A stretch of DNA of 64,000 bases from Rhynchospora pubera (Eukaryota; Streptophyta; Magnoliopsida; Poales; Cyperaceae). The notes below the pieces were generated by a model that ran no database searches, had not been told where the DNA came from, and was given only the letters and a program-made list of their open reading frames with translations. Every line of letters starts with the position of its first letter. Positions within the stretch are counted from its first letter, which is position 1. Positions 10,019 through 20,253 of the stretch are shown here, one piece after another. The DNA is taken from NCBI GenBank assembly GCA_028095005.1, contig CM051459.1, positions 42,972,257 through 43,036,256 of the forward strand, in the 5' to 3' direction. The translations under genes were made by a program, and so were the position numbers.

Positions 10019-10491
10019 TTAAGAGAAGAAAATATATTTTGTTGTTTCATTTTTATTTTTAACAAAAATAAAGTATGTAGAACGTACATTTTGTATTTTA
10101 TATGAACTTCATATCCTATTCTTCAACAAGATAGGATCCTTTGGACTAGCTGGACAGCTTGCTTGTATCTATGTTGTGTGCTTTGTATTATGTACGAATT
10201 ATTATTTCTGAAAGAACTTTTATGATAGATTTGAATTGGTCATTTACTTTCACAACTATGAGTCTATGAAATAGATACGCGTCTATAAAATTTTTAACAA
10301 CGAAGGTTAATTGACCTCCTATTTACTTTTTTTTTTTTTTTTTTGAAAAAAGCAACCCTTTCTGAGGAGCGCCTGCATTCATTAATTCCAAAAGAACAAA
10401 AAATCAAGTGAGTATGGGTGTCAGAGAGTAACGCCCTGTGTTAGAACAAACCTCTAACCTGACTTAGCAGCCAACAGAAAATAGAAACTAA

Positions 10492-10612
10492 GGGGCCGTT
10501 TGGATCGCTTAGGAATAAGAGAAATAATTTCTTTTTAAACGAAAATTTATTCCTAACCATCCAAACTCTTCACAAAATTACACACTTTCCAATATTTTCT
10601 GTCTAGGAATAA
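10492..10612 (+). mobile_element. Short repeat, GTTTGGAT family copy 1
   Basis: It starts GGGGCCGTTTGGAT and includes TTTATTCCTAACCATCCAAA, then ACACTTTCCAATATTTTC. A close copy lies at 63462-63600 in a SEC3 intron, and an inverted, diverged relative at 11277-11438. The starting motif is common at the ends of small plant transposons. A complete right terminus is not evident here. Confidence 0.6.
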
Positions 10613-10657
10613 ACAGCAGAGGAGGAGCTACATGAGGGGCTGAAGGGGGCATTTTAC

Positions 10658-10869
10658 GGAATCACATCCTCTGCCAACCTTAAAAGGTTGGTAGAGTGCC
10701 GATGTATGATCTGAACCGTTAGATCTAATCTCAATGGTTAAGGGAGCCCCGTGCATGTAACTAGATTGATAGACCCGAAAAAATTTTAACCGTCGAGATT
10801 AGATCGAACGGCTCGGATCTAATGTTGCCACTCTACCAACCTCAAAAAGTTGGTAGAGGATACGGACCC
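10658..10869. mobile_element. MULE-type MITE, 212 bp
   Basis: The ends are inverted repeats of about 90 bp (ATCCTCTGCCAACCTTAAAA against ATCCTCTACCAACTTTTTGA on the other strand). The 9-bp sequence GCATTTTAC flanks both ends (10649-10657 and 10870-10878), the duplication size typical of Mutator-like elements. Each arm itself contains a small hairpin around AGGTTGGTAGAG. It is non-coding. Confidence 0.82.
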
Positions 10870-11276
10870 GCATTTTACCCCCTATGCCACACAAATTATT
10901 TAATTTCCATGTACATATTGTTTTAATTTTAGAAATATTATGTAAGTTTCCCCCTTAATTAAATGGAAATAACAAATTTATCTCCTTTACGAATAATTTC
11001 TAACTATGCCCCCCTAACAGTCAGGTTTCGACCCACGACCTCTACTAAAATAGCGTTGATTTTTACTACTAGATCAAAATCTGTTTCTATTCTATATAGC
11101 TACTAAACAAATTTTTTTTATTCGCTGCTAGATGCCGACGAGGCAAATCGCCATAACATTGTTTAATTTGGCCACATGGCTACAACGTTGCGTATTTGGT
11201 GCAGCCTTCACGAAGTTTGCACATGGTACGGTCGTCGCGTATTAATTGCATGTGTCATGATCGTGTACAAGATTAT

Positions 11277-11438
11277 GGGGTGTGTTTGGATAGGTGTGGG
11301 AAAAAGGGAAGAAGGGAAGAAGCGAAAAAAAAGTATTGGAAAGTGTGTAACTTTGTGAAGAATTTGAATTGTTTATAATTTTTTATTGGCCTTCTTCCTT
11401 CTTCTTTCCTCCTTCTTCCAACCCCATCCAAACAAACG
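11277..11438 (-). mobile_element. Short repeat, GTTTGGAT family (inverted relative)
   Basis: The element begins GGGGTGTGTTTGGAT and ends CCCCATCCAAACAAAC, so it has complementary ends. Its interior contains TTGGAAAGTGTGTAAC, the reverse complement of the core shared by the copies at 10492 and 63462. It is non-coding. Confidence 0.6.
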
Positions 11439-11439
11439 C

Positions 11440-12020
11440 ATGGTTATCCTACTATTCATGCATGTAACTCATGCGATCGAAGTCTCCATCTTAAATTTGC
11501 TATCAGACGAATCAACCAAAATCCTATTCAAAGCTGCAAGAGGAAACAAATCTCTGTCTAAAATAATTAAATTTCAATGATGTCATAATCGATGATTCTG
11601 CTATATGTTATCAATATTATCTTTCTTACATGAACATAAAAATTAATATATCAGATTTATAATTTTATAAGAATCATGAGATTGAAAACATAAACGTCTA
11701 AAAATCTTAAAAGCTCTTGATACCAATCAAAAAATAATATTTGAAATGTCATCATTTTGTACGTATGCATAGAAAAGCGACATAGATGATACGGAACCAG
11801 AAAAATATTTGGAAGGAATCAATTTAAAATTTTAATTTCAGAAGGGGTCAAATTATATATTTATGCACATTATATTATAACTAAATAACTAATACATCAA
11901 AACAAAGGAATTTTCAAAGTTTAGAGATTGGTTCCTCCTCTGATCACATATATTTTGACAGTTGAGTATAAATCTTGAACTAAAGTCTTACAAAAACAGA
12001 AAAATTAAAAAACACAACAA
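11440..12020. other. Unassigned intergenic DNA
   Basis: AT-rich sequence with no supported gene, long repeat or terminus. Confidence 0.5.
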
Positions 12021-12134
12021 ATGAAGACATTTTTCTTTGGAAATTGGTATCTACCATCCCACGAATTACCATCCATCCTTTCATCCATCCCTTTTGATAG
12101 TCACGTGACATTCAGATATATCCAGCGAAACAAC

Positions 12135-12166
12135 CTCTCTCTCTCTCTCAGCGATATAACAGAGTC

Positions 12167-12198
<32 letters not shown>

Positions 12199-12230
12199 TC
12201 GTGCCTCTTAGTACCACCTCTTCGCACCGC

Positions 12231-12271
<41 letters not shown>

Positions 12272-13107
12272 GATGGTGAAGCAGATACGCTCTTCAATTT
12301 TGGATCGCCAAGGCTTCTCCTCTCCATAGCTTCTTTCAACGTGGGACCCACAGTCCGACTTGGGAAAGAGGGAGGCGCGAAGGAAGAGGCTCTCTGCGAA
12401 TGTTGTCCATTAGTCTCTGTCTCGCCATTGTCTGATTTTTCTCTCTCTGGTATGTTCAAATTGGATGAGTGTCGTTCTATTTTATTCCTTTAATTGTTGT
12501 TGGTTGATTAATCATTCCATGTTATTTGGCCTCTGGTATTAGTACCATTACAGTTTTAATTGAGACATGATTAGAGAAGTGCAAGTTATTTAAAGGTTAA
12601 TATGTTTGATTTAGGGTTAACCTGAGAATATCAGACTTAATTGGGATTTAATCAAGACTTATTTCAAATTGCTGTCCTATTAGGACCAATAATTATCTAC
12701 TGGTACATTACATAAGAGATAAATTTCGACATGTAAAATTAATATATGATTTGTGTTTACACTTTACAGACGACATTGACAAGGGCTATTTGAAATATTT
12801 CTTTTCTTAAATAATATAAAGATGATCAAAGTTTTCTGTTCCTGTTTCTTGTCATGCCAGATTGGTGGTTTGAGAAATAAACTGGTGCACGCGGCAAACA
12901 CGGAGAGGAGAAGTCATGGCGATGGTGAAGGACAATCAAAAAAATATTGTCATGGCAGATCTTCTCGGACGCCGATGGTGGTGGAGGAGGTACGCTCGGA
13001 GAAGACCTCGCCTAGCCTCAGGTCGTATGAAGTCTCTCTTTTCCGCCTTCTCGAAAAGAGAGATCGGTGATGATGATGCCGAGTCTGTGTTTGAAATGAT
13101 TAATTAG
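12135..13107 (+). other. Possible short transcript with CT-rich leader
   Basis: Three CT-rich runs (about 12137-12270), typical of plant 5' leaders, are followed by a donor-like CTG|GTATGT near 12450 and an acceptor-like TGCCAG near 12861. Downstream, an ATG at 12916 opens 63 codons ending at 13107. The peptide begins MAMVKDNQK, has an Arg/Trp-rich middle (RRWWWRRYARRR) and an acidic end. I do not recognise it. It could be a small gene, the 5' part of a longer one, or a non-coding RNA. Confidence 0.28.
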
Positions 13108-13327
13108 AATTTATACATGTTATATTTATTATTTTAAAGATCATATTGTTAACATTTGTTATTTACTTTTTCTGTTACTGATGCTAAGGTTATTTCAATT
13201 CATAATTTGTAGAAAGATTACTTAGGGATCATATGTGTTAAGTTAGTTTTCCTAATGGATCATCTTGTATCACTATGTATGTTTATAGCTTGAAAGGATT
13301 AATTAGAATTTATATCTGTTATATTTA

Positions 13328-13490
13328 TTTCAAATTATTAGTGCATCTAACTGAACACATACATACTTTTAAATAATCCCTTAAGGTATTTAACTGAACC
13401 CAAAAACTAAAAATTCAAATTATTAGTGCATCTAACTGAACACTTACACACTTTAATTCATCCCTTAAAGCATTTAACCGAACCCTTAAA
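13328..13490 (+). repeat. Tandem duplication of about 85 bp
   Basis: Both units carry TTCAAATTATTAGTGCATCT, then AACTGAACAC and an ATCCCTTAA...ATTTAAC-GAACCC ending, with a handful of differences. It sits directly upstream of the TGACGTCA cluster. Confidence 0.75.
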
Positions 13491-13500
13491 TCAGTACATT

Positions 13501-13583
13501 TGATGACGTCAGCACCAAAAAAATTTCGAAAATTGGTCAAAAAATTTGTGCTGACGTCAGCACGTGTCTTGCTGACGTCATCA
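13501..13583. promoter_or_regulatory. Three TGACGTCA palindromes and a CACGTG box
   Basis: TGACGTCA occurs at 13504, 13552 and 13573, and CACGTG at 13561. These are core sites for TGA/CRE-type and G-box bZIP factors. The outer pair form a perfect 14-bp inverted repeat (13501-13514 and 13570-13583). They lie about 250 bp before the ATG of the small membrane protein gene, so they may regulate it. They could instead be the ends of a small foldback element. Confidence 0.55.
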
Positions 13584-13826
13584 TGCGGAAATTCGAATTT
13601 TTAAGCGCAATTCTGGCTTCTGACATATTGGATGGTTGGATGGTTTTTTGTTGGATGATATATATCATTTCCGTTTTTCTTTATTTAAATTAAATTAAAT
13701 GGGACAGGACAGTGTTTTCTCTAGTACAAATGTGATATTTTAAATTCATTCAGGGGAGTTGCGCAATTTTTCTTCAGAGAATATACCGAGCGAACCTTGC
13801 AGCTAGAAACGAAGCAGAAGACTTCC

Positions 13827-15020
13827 ATGGCGATCACGAACTTCATCCTGACAGTGGCTGGCGTCACAGCGGCAGTGATACTTCTCAGAGGAGACGTGAA
13901 GCAATCCGCCTCCATATTCCGGCGTAACCTCCGCCACATCCGCCACTGGCTTGAGGAGGAATCCACGTCCGCCGCCAAGTAACTTCTTCTTTCTTTCCTT
14001 ATCTTATTTCGATTCCGTATCTCCAATGGAGATGAGAGAAGAGTAAAGCGTGGTCAGGTACCCTACCCTCCATTAGGAATGTAATTGTTGGATTTGGTGT
14101 GGGAGATATTATAATTACTAGAGTACAGACCAAATCACACCCAATTATATTTAATTGGAATGTGGATGTGAGGATTGAGTCGGTTCAGGTATAGTATAGG
14201 TATGTAATGCTGTTGCAGAGTTGAACCAGCTAACATAGTTATTCAAAAATTCTGTCATTGAACCATGTATTGCTTTTTTTTTTCTATTCGGCCTTTTGCA
14301 TATTGATTATATGCAATATCAGGCACCAGCATCAGTAGCTTCTGCATGTTCAATGTAAACTATTCATCAAACTCTTATTGTGATTGCCTGGGGTTTGATT
14401 GTAATGCCATTCAAAGCATAGGACTTTCGGGTCAATTGATCCACATTTGACTCTTCGAGGCTGGAATGGATGACTCAAATAGTTCAATGGGATGTAAAGC
14501 ATCAATCTATGTTTTGGCAACCAATTGTTTTGTTTGAATTTCTTTACTGTTTGATATCAACAGTAATAATTTAGTCATGACTTATGACTGTTCATCACCA
14601 GTATTTTTCTCCACTGCAGCCAATTAGTATATAAATATAAAATTTTGTAATAACTGAATTCTAGAAGATATCACTTTCGAGATTTCATTTGAAACACTCA
14701 GATCAAGTCTTAAATAGACATTGTGCCTAGGCTTGCTGCAGTGCATATCATGGTAGTCTTAAGTAGCAACTTTTTCAGTTTTCTCCTGAAGTAGTTCCAA
14801 CATTGTTAGGCTACTTGGATGAAATTCATTATTATATTATCCATTTAAATTATTTATTGTGATTTTGCTTGTTTATTTATTTATTATTATTTTTCTGATT
14901 TATTTGTCTGTCTGTTCATTTTTTATGCTTGTTTGCAGATCAGTGGAGAAATCAGCACCTAAGGAATTAAACTCCCAGGCTGCCAAGAAAGAAATTCCAA
15001 AGGATGAGAAGAGTCATTAG
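13827..15020 (+). CDS. Small conserved single-pass membrane protein
   Basis: Two exons (13827-13978 and 14939-15020) encode 77 residues. The donor GCCAA|GTAACT and acceptor TTTGCAG|ATC join in frame. Residues 4-21 are a hydrophobic helix (NFILTVAGVTAAVILL). Then come a basic amphipathic stretch (DVKQSASIFRRNLRHIRHWLEE) and a Lys/Glu-rich soluble tail. The design suggests a signal-anchored protein with its charged tail on one side of an organelle or ER membrane. I recall similar short uncharacterised proteins in other plants, but no function is known to me. Three TGACGTCA sites lie upstream. The single long intron holds no obvious transposon. Confidence 0.75.
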
Positions 15021-15188
15021 ACTGCTTCTTTTAAATGCTCAAGTTATTATGCAAAGCTTTGTAAATGAAAATAATCAATTTTTCGTTAATGTTTGCTAAA
15101 CATTATGCGGTGTTGGCTGGATATTTTATTTTTCTTCTTACTTAGGCAGCTAGGCAAGGTTAATTGAGCAATATTGCATACTACATAG

Positions 15189-15905
15189 CATGGTTCTGAA
15201 ACTCGGATTCGGACTCGGACTCGGCGTGTTGGACTAAGGAGTCGAATCGGATGACTCGGAAAAACTCGGGTGACTCGGATCGAAAACTCGGATTTTTATA
15301 AATTTTACTTTTAATGTCTTAAAAAATCAGAAAAAATAGAAAAAAATTTTGAAATTTTTTTTTGAATGAAGATACATTTGTTTAAACACCTTATATATCG
15401 GTTAAAATTACAGAGAGGAAAATTAACAATTTTTCTATGTTCTCTGAGTGATATTTAGATCGAGTATCGTTTAGTTTTTTAAATAGGACACTTCTTAAAT
15501 AATATGGACCGTCTGATTTGATTTTCCCATGAAAAAATTTCGGAAATGGAGATCTCCAGTAAGACCCCTTCTCCTTCACACTCTCTCTCTCCCGTTCCCA
15601 CTCTTCTCCCAGACTCCGAGACTCCCACCCTTTCTTTTGCGATAGATAGAGCACCGAAAAATGGTCCAAGTCGTGTGGAGGTGACGGAATGGTGCTTTCT
15701 CCGATCTCCTGACGCGATTTCTCTAGCCTAACCACCTTTTTCAGTGTTCTACGTGCACTTTCACCTCTCTTTCTGGGACAAAATAGCCATTAATGGTGAT
15801 CTCAAATGGAATCCGATCTGACTCGTGAAAAATCGAATCGGTGAGCGCCGAGTCGGAGTCAACTCGGGCCGATTCCGAGTTGATTCGCCGAGTTTTTAAA
15901 CCATG
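15189..15905. mobile_element. hAT-like non-autonomous element with ACTCGG-rich ends
   Basis: The ends are CATGGTTCTGAAACTCGG and, on the opposite strand, CATGGTTTAAAAACTCGG. The 8-bp sequence CTACATAG flanks both ends (15181-15188 and 15906-15913), the duplication size of hAT elements. Both subterminal regions are rich in ACTCGG/CCGAGT motifs over about 100 bp. A GC-richer middle (15546-15731) contains an open frame that I do not consider coding. Confidence 0.82.
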
Positions 15906-16110
15906 CTACATAGACTTCATCAGAGGCAGCTGTGACTGCTACTGGATAAAATCAACTTTAATGCACCATTGGTTTAGTTCATGCTTCTGTCGCACGCTTC
16001 AAGTGAACTGATCGGCCAATTCACAATCAACTTATGCATCTTCAGAAGGTTCTTTTATTTTATCTTTATGTACGTGCTGAATCAGATGAATGTTGCAAGG
16101 TGGCCAATTT

Positions 16111-16115
<5 letters not shown>

Positions 16116-16189
<74 letters not shown>
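16116..16189. repeat. (TA)n microsatellite
   Basis: A pure TA run of more than 70 bp abuts the left inverted repeat that brackets the pararetrovirus. Confidence 0.95.
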
Positions 16190-16192
<3 letters not shown>

Positions 16193-16303
16193 ATAATTTT
16201 TTCTGTGCCACCCAAAATTTGTGAAATCTAGCAATTGCCACCCGAAAGTTAAACCTTCTGTTTTTGCCACCCAAAAATGTGGTCACCCTTATGATATTGC
16301 CAC
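16190..16303 (+). repeat. Left inverted bracket of the pararetrovirus insertion
   Basis: It starts GGGATAATTTTTTCTGTGCC and contains repeated GCCACCC motifs. Read on the opposite strand, 23616-23705 matches it: GGGGAAATTGTTTTCATGCC, then GCCACTC motifs at similar spacing. The two look like decayed terminal inverted repeats of one element. Confidence 0.6.
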
Positions 16304-16614
16304 TTTGAGTAAAATTTTCTGCTATGTGTACCCAAAACTGTGTACCCAGATTATTAATTAATCTTCCTTTACTTTGCCAATTTTAAGTTGGTTTACTTTG
16401 GTTATAACCTCACATCATCGTGTTTACCCGCGATCTTCCCCTTTTTCCTAGGTACTGTACGGCAGGATGATTCTTTTGGTTTCTTAAAATTTCACTTTTA
16501 ACTGACGTTTTCTGGTTGATTAATTTAAACAATTTTATTAGTTTGGTATAATCTCCCCCTAGGTGCCTACCCAGAATAATTAGAAAATTAGAAAGCCATA
16601 ATATTAAGAATACA

Positions 16615-16632
16615 AACCTCGCTCTGATACCA
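16615..16632 (-). other. Viral primer-binding site (tRNA-Met)
   Basis: Read on the minus strand this is TGGTATCAGAGCGAGGTT, complementary to the 3' end of plant initiator tRNA-Met, as used by caulimovirids to prime minus-strand DNA synthesis. It marks nucleotide 1 of the conventional viral map. Confidence 0.9.
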
Positions 16633-16721
16633 GAATCGAATAGTAACGATCGGATCGACTTTGAAACTTCTGATTACTAAAGAATACTGGTTCCAAAGCT
16701 TTGAAAAGAGAATGAGGGAAT

Positions 16722-16727
16722 TTTATT
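16722..16727 (-). terminator. Viral poly(A) signal AATAAA
   Basis: AATAAA on the minus strand lies about 55 nt after the expected transcript start and before the primer-binding site. This fits the terminally redundant pregenomic RNA of caulimovirids. Confidence 0.55.
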
Positions 16728-16806
16728 GATATCTTGGAAGTGATACAGGAGAAGAAGAGATGATTACTAAGTTGGGTGATGCCCTCTTAGTGAAACATCC
16801 TACTGC

Positions 16807-16813
16807 TTATATA
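16807..16813 (-). promoter_or_regulatory. Viral pregenomic promoter TATA box
   Basis: The minus strand reads CTATATAAGCAG in the intergenic region downstream of the last viral frame and upstream of the primer-binding site, the usual place of the badnavirus pregenomic promoter. Transcription would start near 16780. Confidence 0.65.
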
Positions 16814-17087
16814 GAAGGAACGCTACCGGTTGGTGAGCTCGATAATTGAATGCGGGTGCGCATATGGGCCCCATCGTCCATTTCAATTATTCGTCTACCA
16901 CAGTTGGTATGTCCTTAGCAAACTAGTGGGCATCTTTAGTACAATAATTGCCCAAAAAGAAATAAAAGCAAACCACTCATTTCGTGCCAACCCATGTGGC
17001 AGTGAAAAAGAAAGAAAAGATGCGCACTACCGTAGTGGCACCGAAAGCAAACACAATAATGTGATTCCCTTATAATGGTGGGACTCA

Positions 17088-17345
17088 CTAATAATAATGG
17101 CCTTGCTGGATCGATCGCATCTTTTGGTGAATTGCTAACAGCTCATCAATGTTATGATTAACTGGTCCTAGTGCAGTACTAGCCCAGTTGTCCTTGGATG
17201 CCTTCTGCTCTAGGCGAATCTTTTGCAAATAATTCAAGACCATGAGCCTTTCGACTTCATCAATGGTCCTTTGTATTTGCTCCTTATGAATTTCCTCAAG
17301 CCTAAGTAGCATGGTTCCTTCCCACTGAAAAGACCGTGGGTACAT
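17088..17345 (-). CDS. Viral small frame downstream of ORF3, unknown
   Basis: The frame has 85 codons from an ATG at 17345 and stays open upstream without an ATG to about 17470. The peptide is charged and probably helical, with a coiled-coil-like Leu/Glu/Ile pattern in residues 12-45. Canonical badnaviruses lack a gene here, although some relatives (for example tungroviruses) have an ORF4 after ORF3. It could be a lineage-specific viral gene or a chance frame. I do not recognise the sequence. Confidence 0.4.
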   Translation of the reverse strand: MYPRSFQWEGTMLLRLEEIHKEQIQRTIDEVERLMVLNYLQKIRLEQKASKDNWASTALGPVNHNIDELLAIHQKMRSIQQGHYY

Positions 17346-17649
17346 TGTTAGTAAGTCACCAGTTATTATTTCATAATCCCGAAGAGAGTCTAACTCTCTT
17401 CCTGAGGCTGCCCATCTTTCGGCCTGCTGAAATGCTTGCCGGCTTCCTGGTCTGAACCCGATGGATTCTCATGAGGTTCCTCAGATGATCAAGCACCATT
17501 TCTCTGAAAATAAAATTCACACAAAAATAAAAATTATAAGAAAACTAAAAATGTCAGTAGCTTTCCGTAGATTACTACCAGACAGTTCCTAAGATACAGG
17601 GTATAGTGGGTTTTTCCAGCGGTCCACCATGTCCGCTTATCGCCTTGCT

Positions 17650-20253
17650 CTAGAGGTTTTGAAAGAAAGGTTTTTCATCTAGCATATTATCAATATGACC
17701 GATAATTGTTGCCAGATGCTTGATTATCTCCTCAGGAGCTCCTTTTGTTTCTTCGAGCACCTTTTCTAAATCGGCCAATTGTTCATCAGCGAAATAGCAA
17801 TTTCCGGTTTTCACCATATTTGCTGTTAATCGTGATAACGAATCAGCTAGTACATTCATTTTGCCGTCAATGTGTTCGAAATTTACTTGCACTCCTGTTC
17901 CTGTAACAAAGTCAACAAAATTAATCCATCGGACTCTTGAAGGTTTGTTTTGTGCTGACTTGTTATAGAAACTAATTATGGCCTGACAATCAGTTCTGAG
18001 AGTGATCTCCTTTTGATCCAGGTAGTGAATCTTGAGTGCCTTCATTGTTTCTATGCAAGCATAGATTTCTGCATCTATTGTGGATTTAATTACTGGGAAT
18101 TTCCCGCTTGCATACGCACAAACTTTCTCCGTGTTTCGGGGGTCATACTTTGCTTTCTTCCATTTGCATACTCCACCCCATTCTTCCATGCATCCGTCTG
18201 TTTCAAGGATGATGTAGGATCCTTCCGGAGGTAGCTCGAGATCTGGGAGCTGCTGCACCACTTGTTTGACCTTTCTGATGATCTCGTAGTCTGAGCTTTT
18301 GAGCCTTTTGTCACTGTGTTCGCTTGTTTTTGAGTATAATGGCCCAAGTAATGTCCCCAATTTTGGTATGTATGATCTGGCGTAGTTGAGAATGCCAAGC
18401 CATGATCTCATACCAGCTTTCTCCTTCAATTTTTCTTCATCGAAAGAAATGATCTTCTTGATTATGTGAGGCTGAAGTTTGATTTTTCTGTTTCCAATAA
18501 CTGCACCCAGGAATTCGATTTCCTGTACAGCTATTTTCATTTTTGTTGGGGAGAGTACAAGCCCCCATTTCTCACAAATTGTCAGCATAGCCTCCAGGTG
18601 TTTGGCATGTTGTTCTTCATCTTCAGAAAACACCAGTATATCATCGATGTAGACTGCTATAAAGTTTTCCGTTCCCCGGAAGCAGTCGTCCATCTTTCTT
18701 TGAAAAATTGCTGGTGCATTTTTCAACCCGAACGGCATAACTAGCCATTCATACAAGCCATTTGGAACGACAAAAGCCGTCCACTCCACCGATTCAGGAT
18801 CCATTGCCACCTGATGGAACCCACTTTTTAAGTCGAATTTCGAGTAAATTCGACTATTGCCGACTTTCTTAAGGATGGTATTAATTCCTGGCAAGCTGTA
18901 TTGGTCTTTGTGGGTATTATCATTGAGGGTGCGGTAATTAAATACCATACGCTCCTTGCCTTTGATTTCAGCACCAGTCTTTGGATCTATTGATGTACCT
19001 GAGTTTACCATCATTGCCATGGTTCTGTGTCGGCTCTTACTGGGTCGTATCACTCCAATCTTGAGTAGCGCCTGAACATGCTTGTCAAATTGCTCTTTCA
19101 TTGCTGGTGTGACATGTTTCAGGGGCTTGTCTTGGATTGTGATATCCGGGTTGATAATGTCTAACTTGCACTTAACCCGATTCTTTTCCCAGTGTTGGAG
19201 AGGATTCTCTCCAATATACCCTTGTTCTTCTAATCTCTCCAGAAGGGGTCTGAACCTTTCCTTGAATTTCTGTGATTCTTCACCACAGGAGTATGCAGTG
19301 ATTCTCTGAATCTCAAAATATTCTAGCTCAGACAGCTCTAGTTCTTCGATTGCTGCTGAAGCTGCTACCTCAGCGTCAACTTTTGTCGCGATTGTTGTGA
19401 CATTTTTGAAAAATATCACCATTTGGCCCTCAATCCTAAGCCCTCCTTGCATGGCTCGGATGAAATTGCAGCCAATCAGCATTTGGATTCCGTCCCTCTG
19501 TTCCATTGGGAATGCATAGGTGAAAGGAATACGGAAACGATTTTCCTCGATAGCCATCATTCCGCCTTTGAGTTTTTGGTTGGCTATTTGAGAAGAGTTA
19601 ACCCCGTTGATCTGAATAGGGTACGCACTGGGTTCCAAAGCTTCTTTTGGGACTGCATTCTGGTCCACGCAGCAAACTGTGGCACCAGTATCCAGGATTG
19701 CTTGAATTTTGAACTTCTCAACACCTGGTATTTCCATTGTCAGCTCAATGTTGTAAAGTCTGTTTAAGACTCTTTTCCCTTTTCTCGGATCTGGAACTTG
19801 AGTACTGATGTATTCATCTCTATCTGTCAGCATCTTGATTACCACTCCATTTCGTTTCTGGATATGGTTTTCAATTGCTTCATCATCCGAATCTACCTCT
19901 TCAAGAGTTTGCTTTTCAGGGGTTTTTCCTTTTGTTGGATCTCGCATTTCATCCAGATCCTTTCCCATCTCCAATTCTTCAATTCTTTCCTTTAGCCTTT
20001 GGTTTTCTGCTAAGAGGAAGTTTGTATACCCAATCAGTTCATTAATTAGGGTATCCTTGTTGTCATACTGGAGATTTGATCTTTGTATTGTCAACCTTCT
20101 TCCCAGGTTGAATCTCGAACACATTGGGCAGACAGTCAAATGACATATACTGCAATGTGCTCTCATCCTTGGATTAGTCTGCTCCTTGCAGAACAAACAC
20201 CTCATGAATTCTTGCGCCACTGGACTGTTGTCCTCCCATTGATGCGCACAATT
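17650..20253 (-). pseudogene. Viral ORF3, C-terminal part: protease, reverse transcriptase, RNase H
   Basis: This segment is in the same frame as the movement/capsid segment and follows its stop codon directly. It opens with a Cys/His-rich N-terminal region and a coiled-coil stretch. An aspartic protease motif (DTGA) lies about 180 codons in. The reverse transcriptase active site YIDD is near codon 525 and an RNase H ETDG motif near codon 674. It stays open to its natural end at 17650. Codon 20220, where the open stretch could be thought to start, is GTG, not ATG, so this is not an independent gene; it is the rest of the interrupted polyprotein. In badnaviruses the protease cuts the polyprotein, and RT/RNase H copies the pregenomic RNA in cytoplasmic particles. 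Confidence 0.9.

Noticed and set aside
12208..12459. Minus-strand frame with (ER)n repeats
   Set aside because: It is an artefact of the CT microsatellite in the opposite strand's leader-like sequence.
15981..16286. Open frames on both strands reading poly(Ile-Tyr)
   Set aside because: They are translations of the (TA)n microsatellite.
17650..20220. Independent viral pol gene starting at 20220
   Set aside because: The codon at 20220 is GTG and the frame is the same as the upstream capsid segment, so this is one polyprotein with a stop rather than a separate gene.
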